DNA of 64,000 bases, from NCBI GenBank assembly GCA_018673255.1, contig JABHDC010000215.1, positions 1 to 64,000 of the forward strand, given 5' to 3'. This DNA comes from Gemmatimonadota bacterium (GTDB lineage: Bacteria > Latescibacterota > UBA2968 > UBA8231). Made by a program: the position numbers and the translations under genes. Below are positions 18,418 to 27,925 of the stretch, piece after piece. Numbering within the stretch: position 1 is the first letter of the stretch; the number at the start of each line of letters is the position of its first letter. The notes beneath the pieces are model-generated. The model had not been told where the DNA came from. It was given only the letters and a program-made list of their open reading frames with translations, and made no database searches.

Positions 18418-18740
18418 CGCGCTTCAGTCTCGAAGCCCCAGGATCTGCAGCTATACGACGCCCCGGTCGGCCTTTGAGCCGATCGGGGCATCTGTGTTCT
18501 CAGCATCGGTGTTCTGAACAGCGGTGTTCCTGACAACACGGCCGTGGTAGAAACGACGAGTGTCTGCCATATTGGCACACTGACGAAACCAGAAGTCTCA
18601 TCTGGGTGTGATCATCATAACACCATGTATTATCAGCGATTTGCACGCCTTCCGTCGCTGGTCTGGTGCGCGAGGTACGCGATTTGCCGATGTAGCAGCA
18701 ATCGTCGATTCTCGAAGGACACAAGGTGGATGACAATCGT
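18418..18740. other. Intergenic region with hairpin and short GTGTTC repeats
   Basis: This 323-bp gap before clpB has a strong hairpin at 18460-18489 and, just after it, three imperfect copies of GTGTTC(C)TGA/CA around 18492-18536. No gene is visible in it on either strand. I saw no CIRCE element (TTAGCACTC-N9-GAGTGCTAA) and no convincing heat-shock promoter. Confidence 0.6.
18460..18489 (+). terminator. Terminator-like hairpin
   Basis: GCCCCGGTCGGC (18460-18471) pairs with GCCGATCGGGGC (18478-18489), 12 bp with one G-U pair and a six-base loop. There is no proper T run after it, so it may be a weak terminator or an mRNA-stabilising end. Confidence 0.6.
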
Positions 18741-21356
18741 ATGAATGCAGATCGACTGACCCACAAGACCCAGGAGGCCCTGCAAGAGGCACAGACCAGT
18801 GCCCTGCGGCGGTCTCATCCCGAAATCGACTCCGTCCATCTCCTGGTGGCATTCCTCGACCAGGAGGGCGGTGTTCTCCCCCGTTTGCTGCAGCGACTTG
18901 GTGTGTCACATGAAGGACTGCGCCAGGAACTGGAGGCCGCCCTGAAGGCGAGGCCGCGAGTTTCGGGGAGTGCCGCACAACTTCAGATGACGCGAGGACT
19001 GCAGAGCCTGGTGGCCCGGGCTGAAGATGAAGCCAAAGGCCAGCGCGATGACTTTGTCTCCGTGGAGCATGTGATTCTGGCCATGCTCGCTGACCCCGCC
19101 ACAGAGTGTGCGAAGGCGCTGGCAGCTGTGGGGGTCACAGCCCAGGGTTTCGCAGCGGCCTTGACGCAGTTCCGTGGGAACCAGCGGGTCGTGAGTGCTG
19201 ATCCGGAGGCGACCTATGAAGCGTTGGAGAAATACGGCGTCGACCTGGTCGCCCAGGCTCGTCAGGCGACGCTTGATCCGGTGATCGGTCGTGATGCCGA
19301 GATCCGCCGGGTCATCCGCATTCTGTCCCGCAAGACGAAGAACAACCCCGTCCTCATCGGCGAGCCGGGCGTTGGCAAGACAGCCATTGTCGAAGGTCTG
19401 GCGCAGCGGATTGTGCGGGGTGATGTCCCTGAATGGATGAAGGACCGAACCCTGTTCTCCCTCGACATGGGCTCACTGATCTCAGGCGCCAAGTATCGAG
19501 GTGAATTCGAAGAGCGGCTCAAGGCCGTGCTGGCGGAGATCAAGGCCTCGGAAGGTCGAATTCTGCTCTTCATCGATGAGGTCCACACCATCGTCGGTGC
19601 GGGACGCACGGAAGGCTCCACCGATGCTGGAAATCTTCTGAAGCCCATGCTGGCCCGTGGCGAGTTACACTGCATCGGTGCCACGACACTGGATGAGTAT
19701 CGCAAGAATATCGAGAAGGACGCGGCCCTCGAGCGGCGCTTCCAGCCTGTCGTGGTCGAGCCTCCTTCAGTGGAGGACTCCATCTCCATCCTGCGGGGTC
19801 TGCGTGAACGCTACGAGGTCCACCACGGTGTACGCATCCAGGACAATGCCCTGGTGGCCGCCGCTGTGCTGTCGAATCGATATGTGAGTGATCGTTTCCT
19901 GCCCGACAAGGCGATCGATCTGGTGGATGAAGCCTGTGCCAGCATCCGCACCGAAATCGATTCCATGCCAGCTGAACTCGATGAGGTGACACGCAGGGTC
20001 ATGCAGCTGGAGATCGAGGAAGCGGCGCTGAAGAAGGAGAAGGACAAGGGCAGCAAGCAACGTCTGGAGGCACTGCGCCGCGACCTGACCGATCTGCGAT
20101 CTCAGGCATCGGCCATGACGGCGCAATGGGAAGATGAGAAGAAAGGGATTGGTGATCTGCGTCAGCTGCGCGAACAGATCGAAACGGTTCGGCGCGACAT
20201 TGAGGGGGCTGAACGCAAGGCAGATCTGGATCGGGCGGCAGAGCTCAAGTACGGACAGTTGCCACAACTTCAGTCTAGTCTCGCCGAACACGAACAGGCC
20301 CTGGCGGCGCAGGAGGGCGTCAGGTTGTTGCGCGAGGAGGTCACCGAGGAGGAAATCGCCGAGATCGTCTCCCGCTGGACGGGGATTCCGGTCACGCGCC
20401 TGGTGGAAGGCGAGCGTGAGAAGCTGCTGCGACTCGATGAGGCGTTGCACGAGCGGGTCGTGGGGCAGGAGGAGGCCGTGCAGCTGGTCGCTGACGCGGT
20501 GATCCGTGCGCGCGCAGGAATCAAGGACCCGCATCGGCCCATTGGATCCTTCCTGTTCCTCGGACCGTCCGGTGTGGGAAAAACCGAGCTGGCCCGAACG
20601 CTGGCGCGCGTGCTCTTCGATTCAGACGACAGCGTCATCCGCATCGATATGTCCGAGTACATGGAAAAGCATGCCGTCTCCCGTCTGGTTGGCGCCCCGC
20701 CCGGCTATGTGGGCTACGAAGAGGGTGGCCAATTGACCGAAGCGGTGCGGCGGCACCCGTATGCGGTCGTTCTCTTCGACGAGATTGAGAAGGCGCACCC
20801 GGACGTCTTCAATACGCTCCTGCAGTTGCTGGATGACGGTCGCCTGACCGATGCCCAGGGACGCACGGTCGACTTCAAGAACACGGTCGTGATTATGACA
20901 TCCAATATCGGATCCACACAACTCATGGACGGGATTGATGCTGCCAGCAGCGACATTCCAGCGCCGGTACGCGAAGCGGTGATGGCGCAATTGCGTGGGC
21001 ACTTCCGACCCGAATTCCTGAATCGGATCGACGATGTGGTGCTCTTCAAGCCGCTGACACTGGAGCAGATTGAGCGGATCGTCGAAATCATGCTGAGCCA
21101 GTTGTGCCACCGCTTGCTGGATCGTCGCATCGAACTGTCAACGACGTCGGCGGCTCGCGCGCACATTGCGCGGGAGGGTTTCGATCCCGTCTTCGGAGCG
21201 CGACCCCTGAAGCGGTACATCCAGCATGAATTGGAAACCCGCATCGCCCGTGCTCTGATCGCAGAGCAGGCTGAGGAAGGCGACCGGATCGTCGTCGATG
21301 TTGATGAGACTGGGCTCACACTGTGCACTCACAAGACCACCGGGCAGGAGACGTGA
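18741..21356 (+). CDS. clpB: ATP-dependent disaggregase ClpB
   Basis: Hsp104-type chaperone that works with DnaK to dissolve protein aggregates. The order is complete: N-domain starting [16 protein letters not shown], first AAA+ with Walker A GEPGVGKT, the coiled-coil middle domain that separates ClpB from ClpA/C, then a second AAA+ with GPSGVGKT and the C-terminal D2-small domain. I use ATG 18741 because AAGGTGG stands 10 nt before it and the N-terminus then matches the family; a GTG at 18726 in the same frame would add five residues. Total about 871 residues. Confidence 0.95.
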   Translation: MNADRLTHKTQEALQEAQTSALRRSHPEIDSVHLLVAFLDQEGGVLPRLLQRLGVSHEGLRQELEAALKARPRVSGSAAQLQMTRGLQSLVARAEDEAKGQRDDFVSVEHVILAMLADPATECAKALAAVGVTAQGFAAALTQFRGNQRVVSADPEATYEALEKYGVDLVAQARQATLDPVIGRDAEIRRVIRILSRKTKNNPVLIGEPGVGKTAIVEGLAQRIVRGDVPEWMKDRTLFSLDMGSLISGAKYRGEFEERLKAVLAEIKASEGRILLFIDEVHTIVGAGRTEGSTDAGNLLKPMLARGELHCIGATTLDEYRKNIEKDAALERRFQPVVVEPPSVEDSISILRGLRERYEVHHGVRIQDNALVAAAVLSNRYVSDRFLPDKAIDLVDEACASIRTEIDSMPAELDEVTRRVMQLEIEEAALKKEKDKGSKQRLEALRRDLTDLRSQASAMTAQWEDEKKGIGDLRQLREQIETVRRDIEGAERKADLDRAAELKYGQLPQLQSSLAEHEQALAAQEGVRLLREEVTEEEIAEIVSRWTGIPVTRLVEGEREKLLRLDEALHERVVGQEEAVQLVADAVIRARAGIKDPHRPIGSFLFLGPSGVGKTELARTLARVLFDSDDSVIRIDMSEYMEKHAVSRLVGAPPGYVGYEEGGQLTEAVRRHPYAVVLFDEIEKAHPDVFNTLLQLLDDGRLTDAQGRTVDFKNTVVIMTSNIGSTQLMDGIDAASSDIPAPVREAVMAQLRGHFRPEFLNRIDDVVLFKPLTLEQIERIVEIMLSQLCHRLLDRRIELSTTSAARAHIAREGFDPVFGARPLKRYIQHELETRIARALIAEQAEEGDRIVVDVDETGLTLCTHKTTGQET

Positions 21357-21463
21357 GGTCGGGAACCCGCCTGCGGTCATCCCCGTCTGTATCAACGCAA
21401 GCCCTGGATCATCAACCTCCGATGACGACCTGTATCGTCTCGATCTGCACAAGGACATACATC

Positions 21464-22876
21464 ATGCGATCAGTGATTCTCCTTCCCTTACTGGCTCTTG
21501 GCCTGGCCCTCGGCGTGCCCTCCGCTCAGGCTGCCGGTCTCCAGGAACTACAGCGATTCAGCGATGCCTATGCCGAACTCGCAGCCCAAGTATCCCCCGC
21601 CGTGGTGGCCGTCAAGACCGAACGGGAGGTCGAGGGGCGTGGGTTGACGAACGACATCTTCCGCAACCATCCGTTCGTCCAGCCGCGTCGGCCGGAGGGC
21701 CAGATCCGGGAAGGTCTCGGTTCGGGTGTCATCGTCAGCGCCGATGGCTACATCATCACGAACAACCATGTCGTGGCAACAGGTCGGCAGCGCAATGACG
21801 TGGCCGATCGAATCATCATCGATCTGGCCGATCGACGCAGCTTTGAGGCCAAGGTCGTGGGGCGCGATCCTCTCACAGATCTGGCTGTGCTCAAGATCGA
21901 CGTGGACGTGGATCTGCCGTACCTGACCCTCGACGACTCAGACGATCTGGATGTGGGGGAATGGGTTCTGGCGATCGGCAATCCCTTCGGTCAACTGCAT
22001 ACGGTCACGACAGGCATCGTCAGCGCCGTGGGCCGGAGTGCCCAGCTTAGCGTCATTGAGGATTACATCCAGACCGACGCGGCGATCAACCCGGGCAACA
22101 GCGGTGGTGCCCTCGTCGACACCCGTGGTGGCCTGGTCGGGATCAACACGGCCATCGTCTCACACAGTGGTGGCTCCCAAGGGATCGGCTTCGCAATTCC
22201 TTCGAACCTCGTGAAGACGATCATGGAGCAGTTGGTCGAATTTGGCGAGGTGCGTCGTGGCATGCTGGGCGTATTCCCGGATGACATCGACATCGATATG
22301 GCGGCTGCCCTGGGGTTGGAGAGGCACGAAGGAGCACTCGTGGAGCAGGTTGTCGAGGATTCGCCGGCGCAAGAGGCGGGGATAGAGCCCCTCGATGTAA
22401 TCATCGATGTCGACGGCGAGCCGATTGCGGGAGCGGGTGCTCTGCGTGCCTACGTCGCCCGCAACCGCCCGGGAACTGAAGTCAGGGTGCGACTGATCCG
22501 CGAGGGTCGTGAGCGCACCGTCACGGTCACGCTGGCTGCGCGTCCAGAAAAGACAGCGGCCGCCACGTCAGAGACCGAACAAGATGAGCGCCTCGGTCTG
22601 CGCGTTCGTTCGCTGACAGACGACGTCGCCGAACGCTACGGATTCGAAGACGAGACGGGTGTCATCATCTCGCGTGTCTCACGCGGTTCCCGTGCCGCCC
22701 ATGCTGGTCTGCAGAGTGCCGACCTCATTGTCGAGGTGAATCGAGTGCCGATTGCCAGCCTGGAGGACTACGAGGATGCTCTTGAGGGGGCCACGGGTAC
22801 GGCCCTGCTGATGATTCGGCGCGCCACTCGTGGTGGCATCGCGACGGACGTCGTGGCCCTGCGACTGCCGGACTGA
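21464..22876 (+). CDS. degP: Periplasmic serine protease of the Do/DegP (HtrA) family
   Basis: Degrades or holds misfolded envelope proteins. From ATG 21464 (SD AAGGA) there is a signal peptide ending PSAQA, then the trypsin-like domain with catalytic His102 (TNNHVV), Asp139 (LTDLAV) and Ser213 (NPGNSGGAL). Two PDZ domains follow (from about residues 260 and 365). The 470-residue length is typical. The frame extends upstream to 21323 but that part overlaps clpB and has no signal-like character. A terminator sits directly behind the gene. Co-location with clpB suggests stress-related expression, though no shared promoter is seen. Confidence 0.93.
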   Translation: MRSVILLPLLALGLALGVPSAQAAGLQELQRFSDAYAELAAQVSPAVVAVKTEREVEGRGLTNDIFRNHPFVQPRRPEGQIREGLGSGVIVSADGYIITNNHVVATGRQRNDVADRIIIDLADRRSFEAKVVGRDPLTDLAVLKIDVDVDLPYLTLDDSDDLDVGEWVLAIGNPFGQLHTVTTGIVSAVGRSAQLSVIEDYIQTDAAINPGNSGGALVDTRGGLVGINTAIVSHSGGSQGIGFAIPSNLVKTIMEQLVEFGEVRRGMLGVFPDDIDIDMAAALGLERHEGALVEQVVEDSPAQEAGIEPLDVIIDVDGEPIAGAGALRAYVARNRPGTEVRVRLIREGRERTVTVTLAARPEKTAAATSETEQDERLGLRVRSLTDDVAERYGFEDETGVIISRVSRGSRAAHAGLQSADLIVEVNRVPIASLEDYEDALEGATGTALLMIRRATRGGIATDVVALRLPD

Positions 22877-22902
22877 ACCCTCCAATCGCGGCCATCTGAT
22901 GC

Positions 22903-22945
22903 CAGAGCGGGCCCGGGTTTCGGGTCCGCTCTGTCTTTTCCCGTT
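22903..22945 (+). terminator. Rho-independent terminator after degP
   Basis: CAGAGCGGGCCCG (22903-22915) pairs with CGGGTCCGCTCTG (22921-22933) over a five-base loop, followed by TCTTTTCCC. It covers the first possible ATG (22899) of the next open frame and argues that the next gene starts downstream. Confidence 0.82.
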
Positions 22946-22988
22946 GCTTTCCCTTGACGTGGGCCGAAGCAATGCGGATCTATGCAGA

Positions 22989-25214
22989 GTGATTTTACCC
23001 ATTCCCATCTGGCATGCGGGCGGCGCGAAGGACCTCTTCCTGCGCCTACGCCTACGCCTACGCGAGCCCTGTCGAGCCGGCGAGATCCGCTGCTGGGCCA
23101 GTGGGCCGTACCATATCTACATCGACGGTGTACGTCTTGCGGGTGGAACCGGTGGCCTGTTGCTGGGCGCACCGATGCCCGAGAGACTGCGTTTTTCGGG
23201 TGCCTGGGACTCCGGCGAAATCGAGATCCTCGTCGTGGCCCGAGCGGGGGAGGCTGTCTCTCCCTGGTTCTGCTGCGAGGGCAAGCTCTTTGATGCCAGT
23301 GCCGTTGGTGGCGACGGTGTCGTGTTCTGCACGGGAGTGGATTGGCACGCGCGTCCACGACGGCAGGATCCCTCCGGTTCGTCGGATGGGCTCGTTTTCG
23401 AGCGGCAGATGGCCATCGACGCACCGGTTGCCGGTGAGTCCTGGGAGGGTGTGACGCCATCCACTGCTACGACCAGCGTCGATGGTGAGGCAGCTGATGG
23501 CGAGGCAGTGGGGGCAGCAGAATTCCCCGTAGCTCCCAATGAGCTGCTGGGCGTAGGCTCTGTGCCCGCCCAGGCCGATCTTGAACCCACGACACTCAAC
23601 CCGCTGGCCAACTGCAAATGTGTCCATCACGACGCCTTGCTCGCAGGAGGACACGGGGCGACGCAGATTCGGACCGTCTCTGGACAGGCTGTCCAACTCC
23701 AGTACGATCTCGGACGTCAGGTCTGGGGCTGGCCCGCTCTGCGACTACGTGGGGGGCGCAACGGTGTCGTTGATCTGGTCTATTCCACACGCCGCGACAC
23801 GGTCGAGCACCATGTGCGCTTTCACTGCGGCGACGGACGCCAGGAGATGGCCGGTCTGGCCCTGGTCCGAGCTCGCTACCTGACGGTCCGACTCACCGGC
23901 TTTGACGAAGAGGATCTGTCTCTCGAGGCTGTAACTGTCATCGAGCGGCGGACCGTGGTTGAGGCCGGATCACGGATAAGGGTCGAGCCCCAGATCGATG
24001 CTGCCTGGCAGTTGGGCGCCGCCTCCCTCGACGGGGTACGTCAGGAGGCCTACGGTCCAGCGACCCGGCCCCAGCGATACAACTGGCTCGAGGGCTGGAT
24101 CCTGCAGAGCAATGATCTGGCCCAGACGGGATCGGCCCGCGTTGCGCGACAGACCCTTCTCCGGTGTGCTCCCGGTTCCGACCCGGTGCCTTCCGATTAC
24201 GGATATCTCCTTGCGCTGCACGACTACCACCAGCATACGGGTGATGCCGATGCGGCGGATCAGGCGCTGGACCAGGCACAGACACTGATCTCCCACACAG
24301 CACAACTCCTGGATATGAGTTCAGCCTCCAGCTCCTCCGACTGGGCGCCGGCCGCAACTGCGGCCCTGGCCCTGGCGGGCATCAGCGCGGCTGCAGTCGT
24401 CGCCGAGGCCCGTGATCGGGACCTCGAGGAATCGGCGGCAGTGCAGCGATGCAGCGAGCTGCTGGAATCGTGCTGGCGAGAGGAGGCGGGGTTGTATGCT
24501 GAAGCGCCCGACGAGGACACCTTCCGGCAATGGACCAATGGTCTGGCCCTGCTGGCCATTGGCGATGAGGCAGGTCGAGGGGAGCGAGTCGAGCAGGCCA
24601 TGCGTCGTAGCGGCGTGGCTCCAGTTGGTGATCTGACACAGGTCTGGGTCCTGGCAGCCGGTCTGGGACGGGCAGGCCGACGACAACGACTACTGGATCT
24701 GATCGGCAATCACTGGCTGCGGCGACTCGCGCGGCCCGGGTCGACCTGGCGTGATAAGCGTGCTGTAGACGCCACGGGGGCAGCGCCTGGCCCCGATGCG
24801 TTATGGACGCAATACCTGCTCGGTGTGCGCCCGATTGGGGCAGGTTGGAGCACGCGCGAGATCCGGCCGCCACTGGAACTGCTGGCGCGGGGCCACGCGC
24901 TGATTCCGGTGTCGGAAGAAGATCACATCGAGATGTCGTGGGTACCGGACCGCGATGATGAGGATACGGGAGAGACGGAATCCACCACACCTGACGCGAT
25001 CCGTTTGACGCTGCAGATCGATGTGGAGGGAGAAACGCACCTGCGTCTGGCGCGGGACGGCCGGAAGCGGCCGACGATTTCCGTCAATGACGAAGTCGTC
25101 TGGCGGAATGAGAAGATCTATCCCAATCCCATCGTGCACCTGATCGCGGCCGAGGAAGACCACGTTCTGCTGCTGCTGGAACGCACCGGTCGCTTCCGGA
25201 TCCGTGTCGAATGA
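22989..25214 (+). CDS. Degenerate alpha-L-rhamnosidase-like (GH78-fold) protein
   Basis: About 741 residues. The layout follows bacterial rhamnosidases: an N-terminal beta-sandwich with an IYIDGVRLAGG loop, a second sandwich with YDLGRQVWGWPALRLRGG, an (alpha/alpha)6 region, and a C-terminal sandwich introduced by GVRPIGAGWSTREIRPP. The usual catalytic segment RE-x-GW-x-GD is replaced by TRPQRYNWLEGW, so the general acid seems lost and activity is doubtful. The start is uncertain: GTG 22989 or GTG 22959, both behind the degP terminator. A CGCCTA triplicate encodes LRLRLRL near the N-terminus. There is no signal peptide. Its TGA overlaps the next ATG, so it is coupled to the esterase. Confidence 0.65.
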   Translation: MILPIPIWHAGGAKDLFLRLRLRLREPCRAGEIRCWASGPYHIYIDGVRLAGGTGGLLLGAPMPERLRFSGAWDSGEIEILVVARAGEAVSPWFCCEGKLFDASAVGGDGVVFCTGVDWHARPRRQDPSGSSDGLVFERQMAIDAPVAGESWEGVTPSTATTSVDGEAADGEAVGAAEFPVAPNELLGVGSVPAQADLEPTTLNPLANCKCVHHDALLAGGHGATQIRTVSGQAVQLQYDLGRQVWGWPALRLRGGRNGVVDLVYSTRRDTVEHHVRFHCGDGRQEMAGLALVRARYLTVRLTGFDEEDLSLEAVTVIERRTVVEAGSRIRVEPQIDAAWQLGAASLDGVRQEAYGPATRPQRYNWLEGWILQSNDLAQTGSARVARQTLLRCAPGSDPVPSDYGYLLALHDYHQHTGDADAADQALDQAQTLISHTAQLLDMSSASSSSDWAPAATAALALAGISAAAVVAEARDRDLEESAAVQRCSELLESCWREEAGLYAEAPDEDTFRQWTNGLALLAIGDEAGRGERVEQAMRRSGVAPVGDLTQVWVLAAGLGRAGRRQRLLDLIGNHWLRRLARPGSTWRDKRAVDATGAAPGPDALWTQYLLGVRPIGAGWSTREIRPPLELLARGHALIPVSEEDHIEMSWVPDRDDEDTGETESTTPDAIRLTLQIDVEGETHLRLARDGRKRPTISVNDEVVWRNEKIYPNPIVHLIAAEEDHVLLLLERTGRFRIRVE

Positions 25215-25870
25215 CAGACCTGACGAGGATCGAACGGCCACCGCAGCAGGCCAGTACCGATGTGCCGCCTCTGCTGATTCTCCTGCACGGTTATGGCAGC
25301 CATGAACATGATCTCATGGGTCTGGCTGACTATGTCGATCCCCGCTACCGAGTGATCAGCATCCGGGCGCCATTGACTCTTGATATGGGTGGTTATGCCT
25401 GGTTCAACATCGAGTTCACCCCTGTGGGGATGTCGATGGATACGCAGGAGGGTTTCCGGTCGCGTGACCGCCTCCTCGACCTGATCAGCGATCTGCAGGC
25501 ATCATCGGGCAATGATGGCACCAATACGGTCCTGCTCGGATTCAGCCAGGGGGGTGCCATGGCGATGAGTCTTCTCATGGAGGCCCCGCAGCGCGTGGCG
25601 GGTGTAGCATTTCTCTCCGGTGTCTGGCTACGGGAGTTCCTGCCGGAGGATGAAGAGATTCTCGCGGCGCTGAGAGACAAACCGGTCCTGCAGACTCATG
25701 GCACCGATGACCCGCTGTTGCCCATCAAGAAAGCGCACAACACGCGCGATATCCTCTCGACTCTGCCCCTTGATCTGAGTTACCATGAGTATCAGATGGG
25801 GCACGAAATCAGCGCCGAGTGTCTGCGGCAGATGTGCACTTGGCTGACGGACCGACTTCCACCGTTGTAG
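25211..25870 (+). CDS. Phospholipase/carboxylesterase family alpha/beta hydrolase
   Basis: A 219-residue serine esterase. The catalytic triad is visible: Ser112 in GFSQGG, Asp166 or Asp167 in HGTDDP, and His198 in QMGHE; LLILLHGYGS forms the oxyanion region. Proteins of this type cleave short acyl esters, lysophospholipids or protein thioesters. No signal peptide, so it is cytoplasmic. It starts inside the stop of the rhamnosidase-like gene (ATGA), which suggests a joint task such as deacylating a glycan or glycoside, but this is inference. Confidence 0.87.
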   Translation: MTDLTRIERPPQQASTDVPPLLILLHGYGSHEHDLMGLADYVDPRYRVISIRAPLTLDMGGYAWFNIEFTPVGMSMDTQEGFRSRDRLLDLISDLQASSGNDGTNTVLLGFSQGGAMAMSLLMEAPQRVAGVAFLSGVWLREFLPEDEEILAALRDKPVLQTHGTDDPLLPIKKAHNTRDILSTLPLDLSYHEYQMGHEISAECLRQMCTWLTDRLPPL

Positions 25871-25892
25871 CCCCGAGTCGACGACATCACCA

Positions 25893-25932
25893 TTCCTGAA
25901 ATCTGGCGCTGAACCTGGCCTGATTTCAGGAA
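25893..25932. repeat. Perfect 11-bp inverted repeat between convergent genes
   Basis: TTCCTGAAATC (25893-25903) and GATTTCAGGAA (25922-25932) are perfect inverse copies around an 18-base spacer, in the gap between the esterase gene and hemH, which converge. There is no T run, so it is either a bidirectional transcript end or a protein-binding site. Confidence 0.55.
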
Positions 25933-25993
25933 AGTCACAATCGACGCGCCGGTCTCGTCGTGTGATGACTCATGAGATGCCGGCTCACGTCCA

Positions 25994-27046
25994 TCACGAT
26001 ACCGTGGTCTCTTCTTTCGGTGCCGTGACCCATCCGGCACACTCCTGCCGGGCGATGGCCGCCATCGCGTCAAGCCACCGTGGATGGTCGTTGAGGCAAG
26101 GCACCAGATGCAGTTGCCCACCACCGGTTTCTCCAAACTGATCCTGCCCCTCGTGACCGATCTCGTCGAGTGTTTCCAGGCAATCTGCCGTGAAACCCGG
26201 GCACGTGGCCACCAGAGACTGCAACTGCTCACGTCCCAGGTCGGCGAGCAGGTCCTCCGTGTAGGGCTGCAGCCATTCTTCCTTGCCAAAGCGTGACTGA
26301 AAGCCCAGGCGCCACTGGTCCTCTCGCAGTTTCAGCGCTGTGGCAAGCAGGTGGGCCGTCTCTTCACACTGTTGCCGATACGGATCACCCTCATCGACGT
26401 ATCGTTTGGGTATTCCGTGGAAGGTGATCAAGTAGCGATCCGGGGCTCGATCGAGTGCGGCCACCTCCTCCTCCACACGGACCTTCAGACTGTCGATGTA
26501 TTCCGGATGTGTGAAGTAGGGGGGGACAAATCGCAGGGCCGGCATCTGCCGCCGCCGATCAAAGAACAGTGGACAGCGCCGGCCATAGGCGGCCTGGTTG
26601 ACACCGTCATATATCGATCCGGTCGTCGAGCAGGAGAACTGCGGAAACATGGGAAATACGAGAATGCGATCGATGCCCTCCGCCTGCAGCTGGGCCATGG
26701 CCGACTCGATGCCGGGTTTCCCGTAACGCATGCCGAGGATGACCCGATACCCGTCACCCAGTCTCTGCTGCAGGCCCTCTTCCTGGGCTCGGGAATACAG
26801 CAGCAGGGGCGATCCGGCCTCAGTCCAGATGCGCTGATACAGGCGTGCGGATCGCGCCGGTCGCCGGGTCAGGATGAAGAGATAGAGGATCGGCAGCCAC
26901 TTCCACCACTTTAGATCGATGACGCGTGGATCGGCGAGGAACTTCCTGAGGTAGGGTCTCAGGGCGGCCGGTGTGGGAGCGTCCGGCGTGCCGAGTTGGG
27001 CGACAAGAATACCTATTTTTTGCGACGGTGATGTTTTGGCAGGCAC
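25994..27046 (-). CDS. hemH: Ferrochelatase
   Basis: Inserts Fe2+ into protoporphyrin IX, the last step of the classical haem route. The 350-residue protein starts with the family strand IGILVAQLGTPDAP, has FPMFPQFSCSTTGSIYD, the metal-binding histidine in ITFHGIPKRYV, and the CPGFTADCLETLDEIG segment with the conserved glutamate. No other haem gene is nearby. It stands alone on the - strand; upstream lies a divergent P-loop kinase gene, 130 bp away. Confidence 0.95.
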   Translation of the reverse strand: MPAKTSPSQKIGILVAQLGTPDAPTPAALRPYLRKFLADPRVIDLKWWKWLPILYLFILTRRPARSARLYQRIWTEAGSPLLLYSRAQEEGLQQRLGDGYRVILGMRYGKPGIESAMAQLQAEGIDRILVFPMFPQFSCSTTGSIYDGVNQAAYGRRCPLFFDRRRQMPALRFVPPYFTHPEYIDSLKVRVEEEVAALDRAPDRYLITFHGIPKRYVDEGDPYRQQCEETAHLLATALKLREDQWRLGFQSRFGKEEWLQPYTEDLLADLGREQLQSLVATCPGFTADCLETLDEIGHEGQDQFGETGGGQLHLVPCLNDHPRWLDAMAAIARQECAGWVTAPKEETTVS

Positions 27047-27176
27047 GGGCCATCCTCTTGCGGGTTGCCGGTTGAAGAGGGCGTTCCCTATCTTGCGGCG
27101 GCTCTTCGATCAACGCGTGAGTTCGTGAATATACCCGACACGCTTCCGTACACCACCTGACACGATTGAGACTCCC

Positions 27177-27920
27177 ATGCGCTGTGTCTTCGTCGGTGTA
27201 GAATACGCCGGCAAGTCGACTCTCATCGATCTGCTTTCGACCTACTACCGCCATCGCGCCCAACCGGTGCACGGCGACGACCACTTCACGATTCCTGATT
27301 CGACGCTGAGCGCAGAATCACGGGAATTGATGATCGGATTTCCGAATGATGTGAAAGAGCGGATGCAGCGGATGCAGATCCAATATCACGTTGAGGTGAT
27401 CCGCAACTACGCCAATACGCTGATCAGTGGCTGGCACATCGAGGAAGCGATCTATTCTGAATTCTACGGCGAGGACGAAGACAGTCCGTACTATCCGCGT
27501 TACGGCTACCGGCAACAGCGACTCTACGAGTCACAGGTACTGGAGACCCGTCTGCCGGATGTCGTCTTCATCCACGTGAAAGCCACTGAAGAGGCCATCC
27601 GCGCGCGCATGCAGGCGGATCCTCATCAGTACCAGATCATCAAGGATGCGGATATCGGTCGTTTGCTGGATCGATTCTCCGAAGAAGTCGACCGGTCGCT
27701 CTTCACCGACAAGGGCCGCCTGATCGAACTGGATACGACGACCAAGACCCCGGAAGAATCGTTGGATGAATTGCTGGGCGCCTCGGAGAGACTGATCACG
27801 GCCGGTGAGGTGGCGATGCGGGCCATCGACGTGCCAGCACAGGAATACGAGGTCCTATATGAGAAGGGCGTTCGCCGTATGCTGCCCAAGACCTCCGTGT
27901 CGCCTGAAGCAGGGAGCTGA
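27177..27920 (+). CDS. P-loop kinase-like protein, substrate unknown
   Basis: A 247-residue protein with a Walker A motif GVEYAGKST at residues 7-15 at the very start, as in thymidylate-kinase-like nucleoside or nucleotide kinases. GDDHF and an Arg-rich segment (IRARMQADPHQ, a possible lid) fit that class. I could not assign a known member: the substrate-binding DR(Y/H) motif of thymidylate kinase is not evident. It is 5 bp before an MBL-fold hydrolase gene and starts a run of four closely spaced + strand genes. Confidence 0.7.
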   Translation: MRCVFVGVEYAGKSTLIDLLSTYYRHRAQPVHGDDHFTIPDSTLSAESRELMIGFPNDVKERMQRMQIQYHVEVIRNYANTLISGWHIEEAIYSEFYGEDEDSPYYPRYGYRQQRLYESQVLETRLPDVVFIHVKATEEAIRARMQADPHQYQIIKDADIGRLLDRFSEEVDRSLFTDKGRLIELDTTTKTPEESLDELLGASERLITAGEVAMRAIDVPAQEYEVLYEKGVRRMLPKTSVSPEAGS

Positions 27921-27925
27921 GTCCC

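Noticed and set aside
18490..18740. CIRCE or heat-shock promoter before clpB
   Set aside because: No TTAGCACTC-N9-GAGTGCTAA and no clear CTTGAAA/CCCCAT pair.
24382..24990. 202-codon - strand frame opposite the rhamnosidase-like gene
   Set aside because: Arg/Pro-rich shadow frame without SD or motif.
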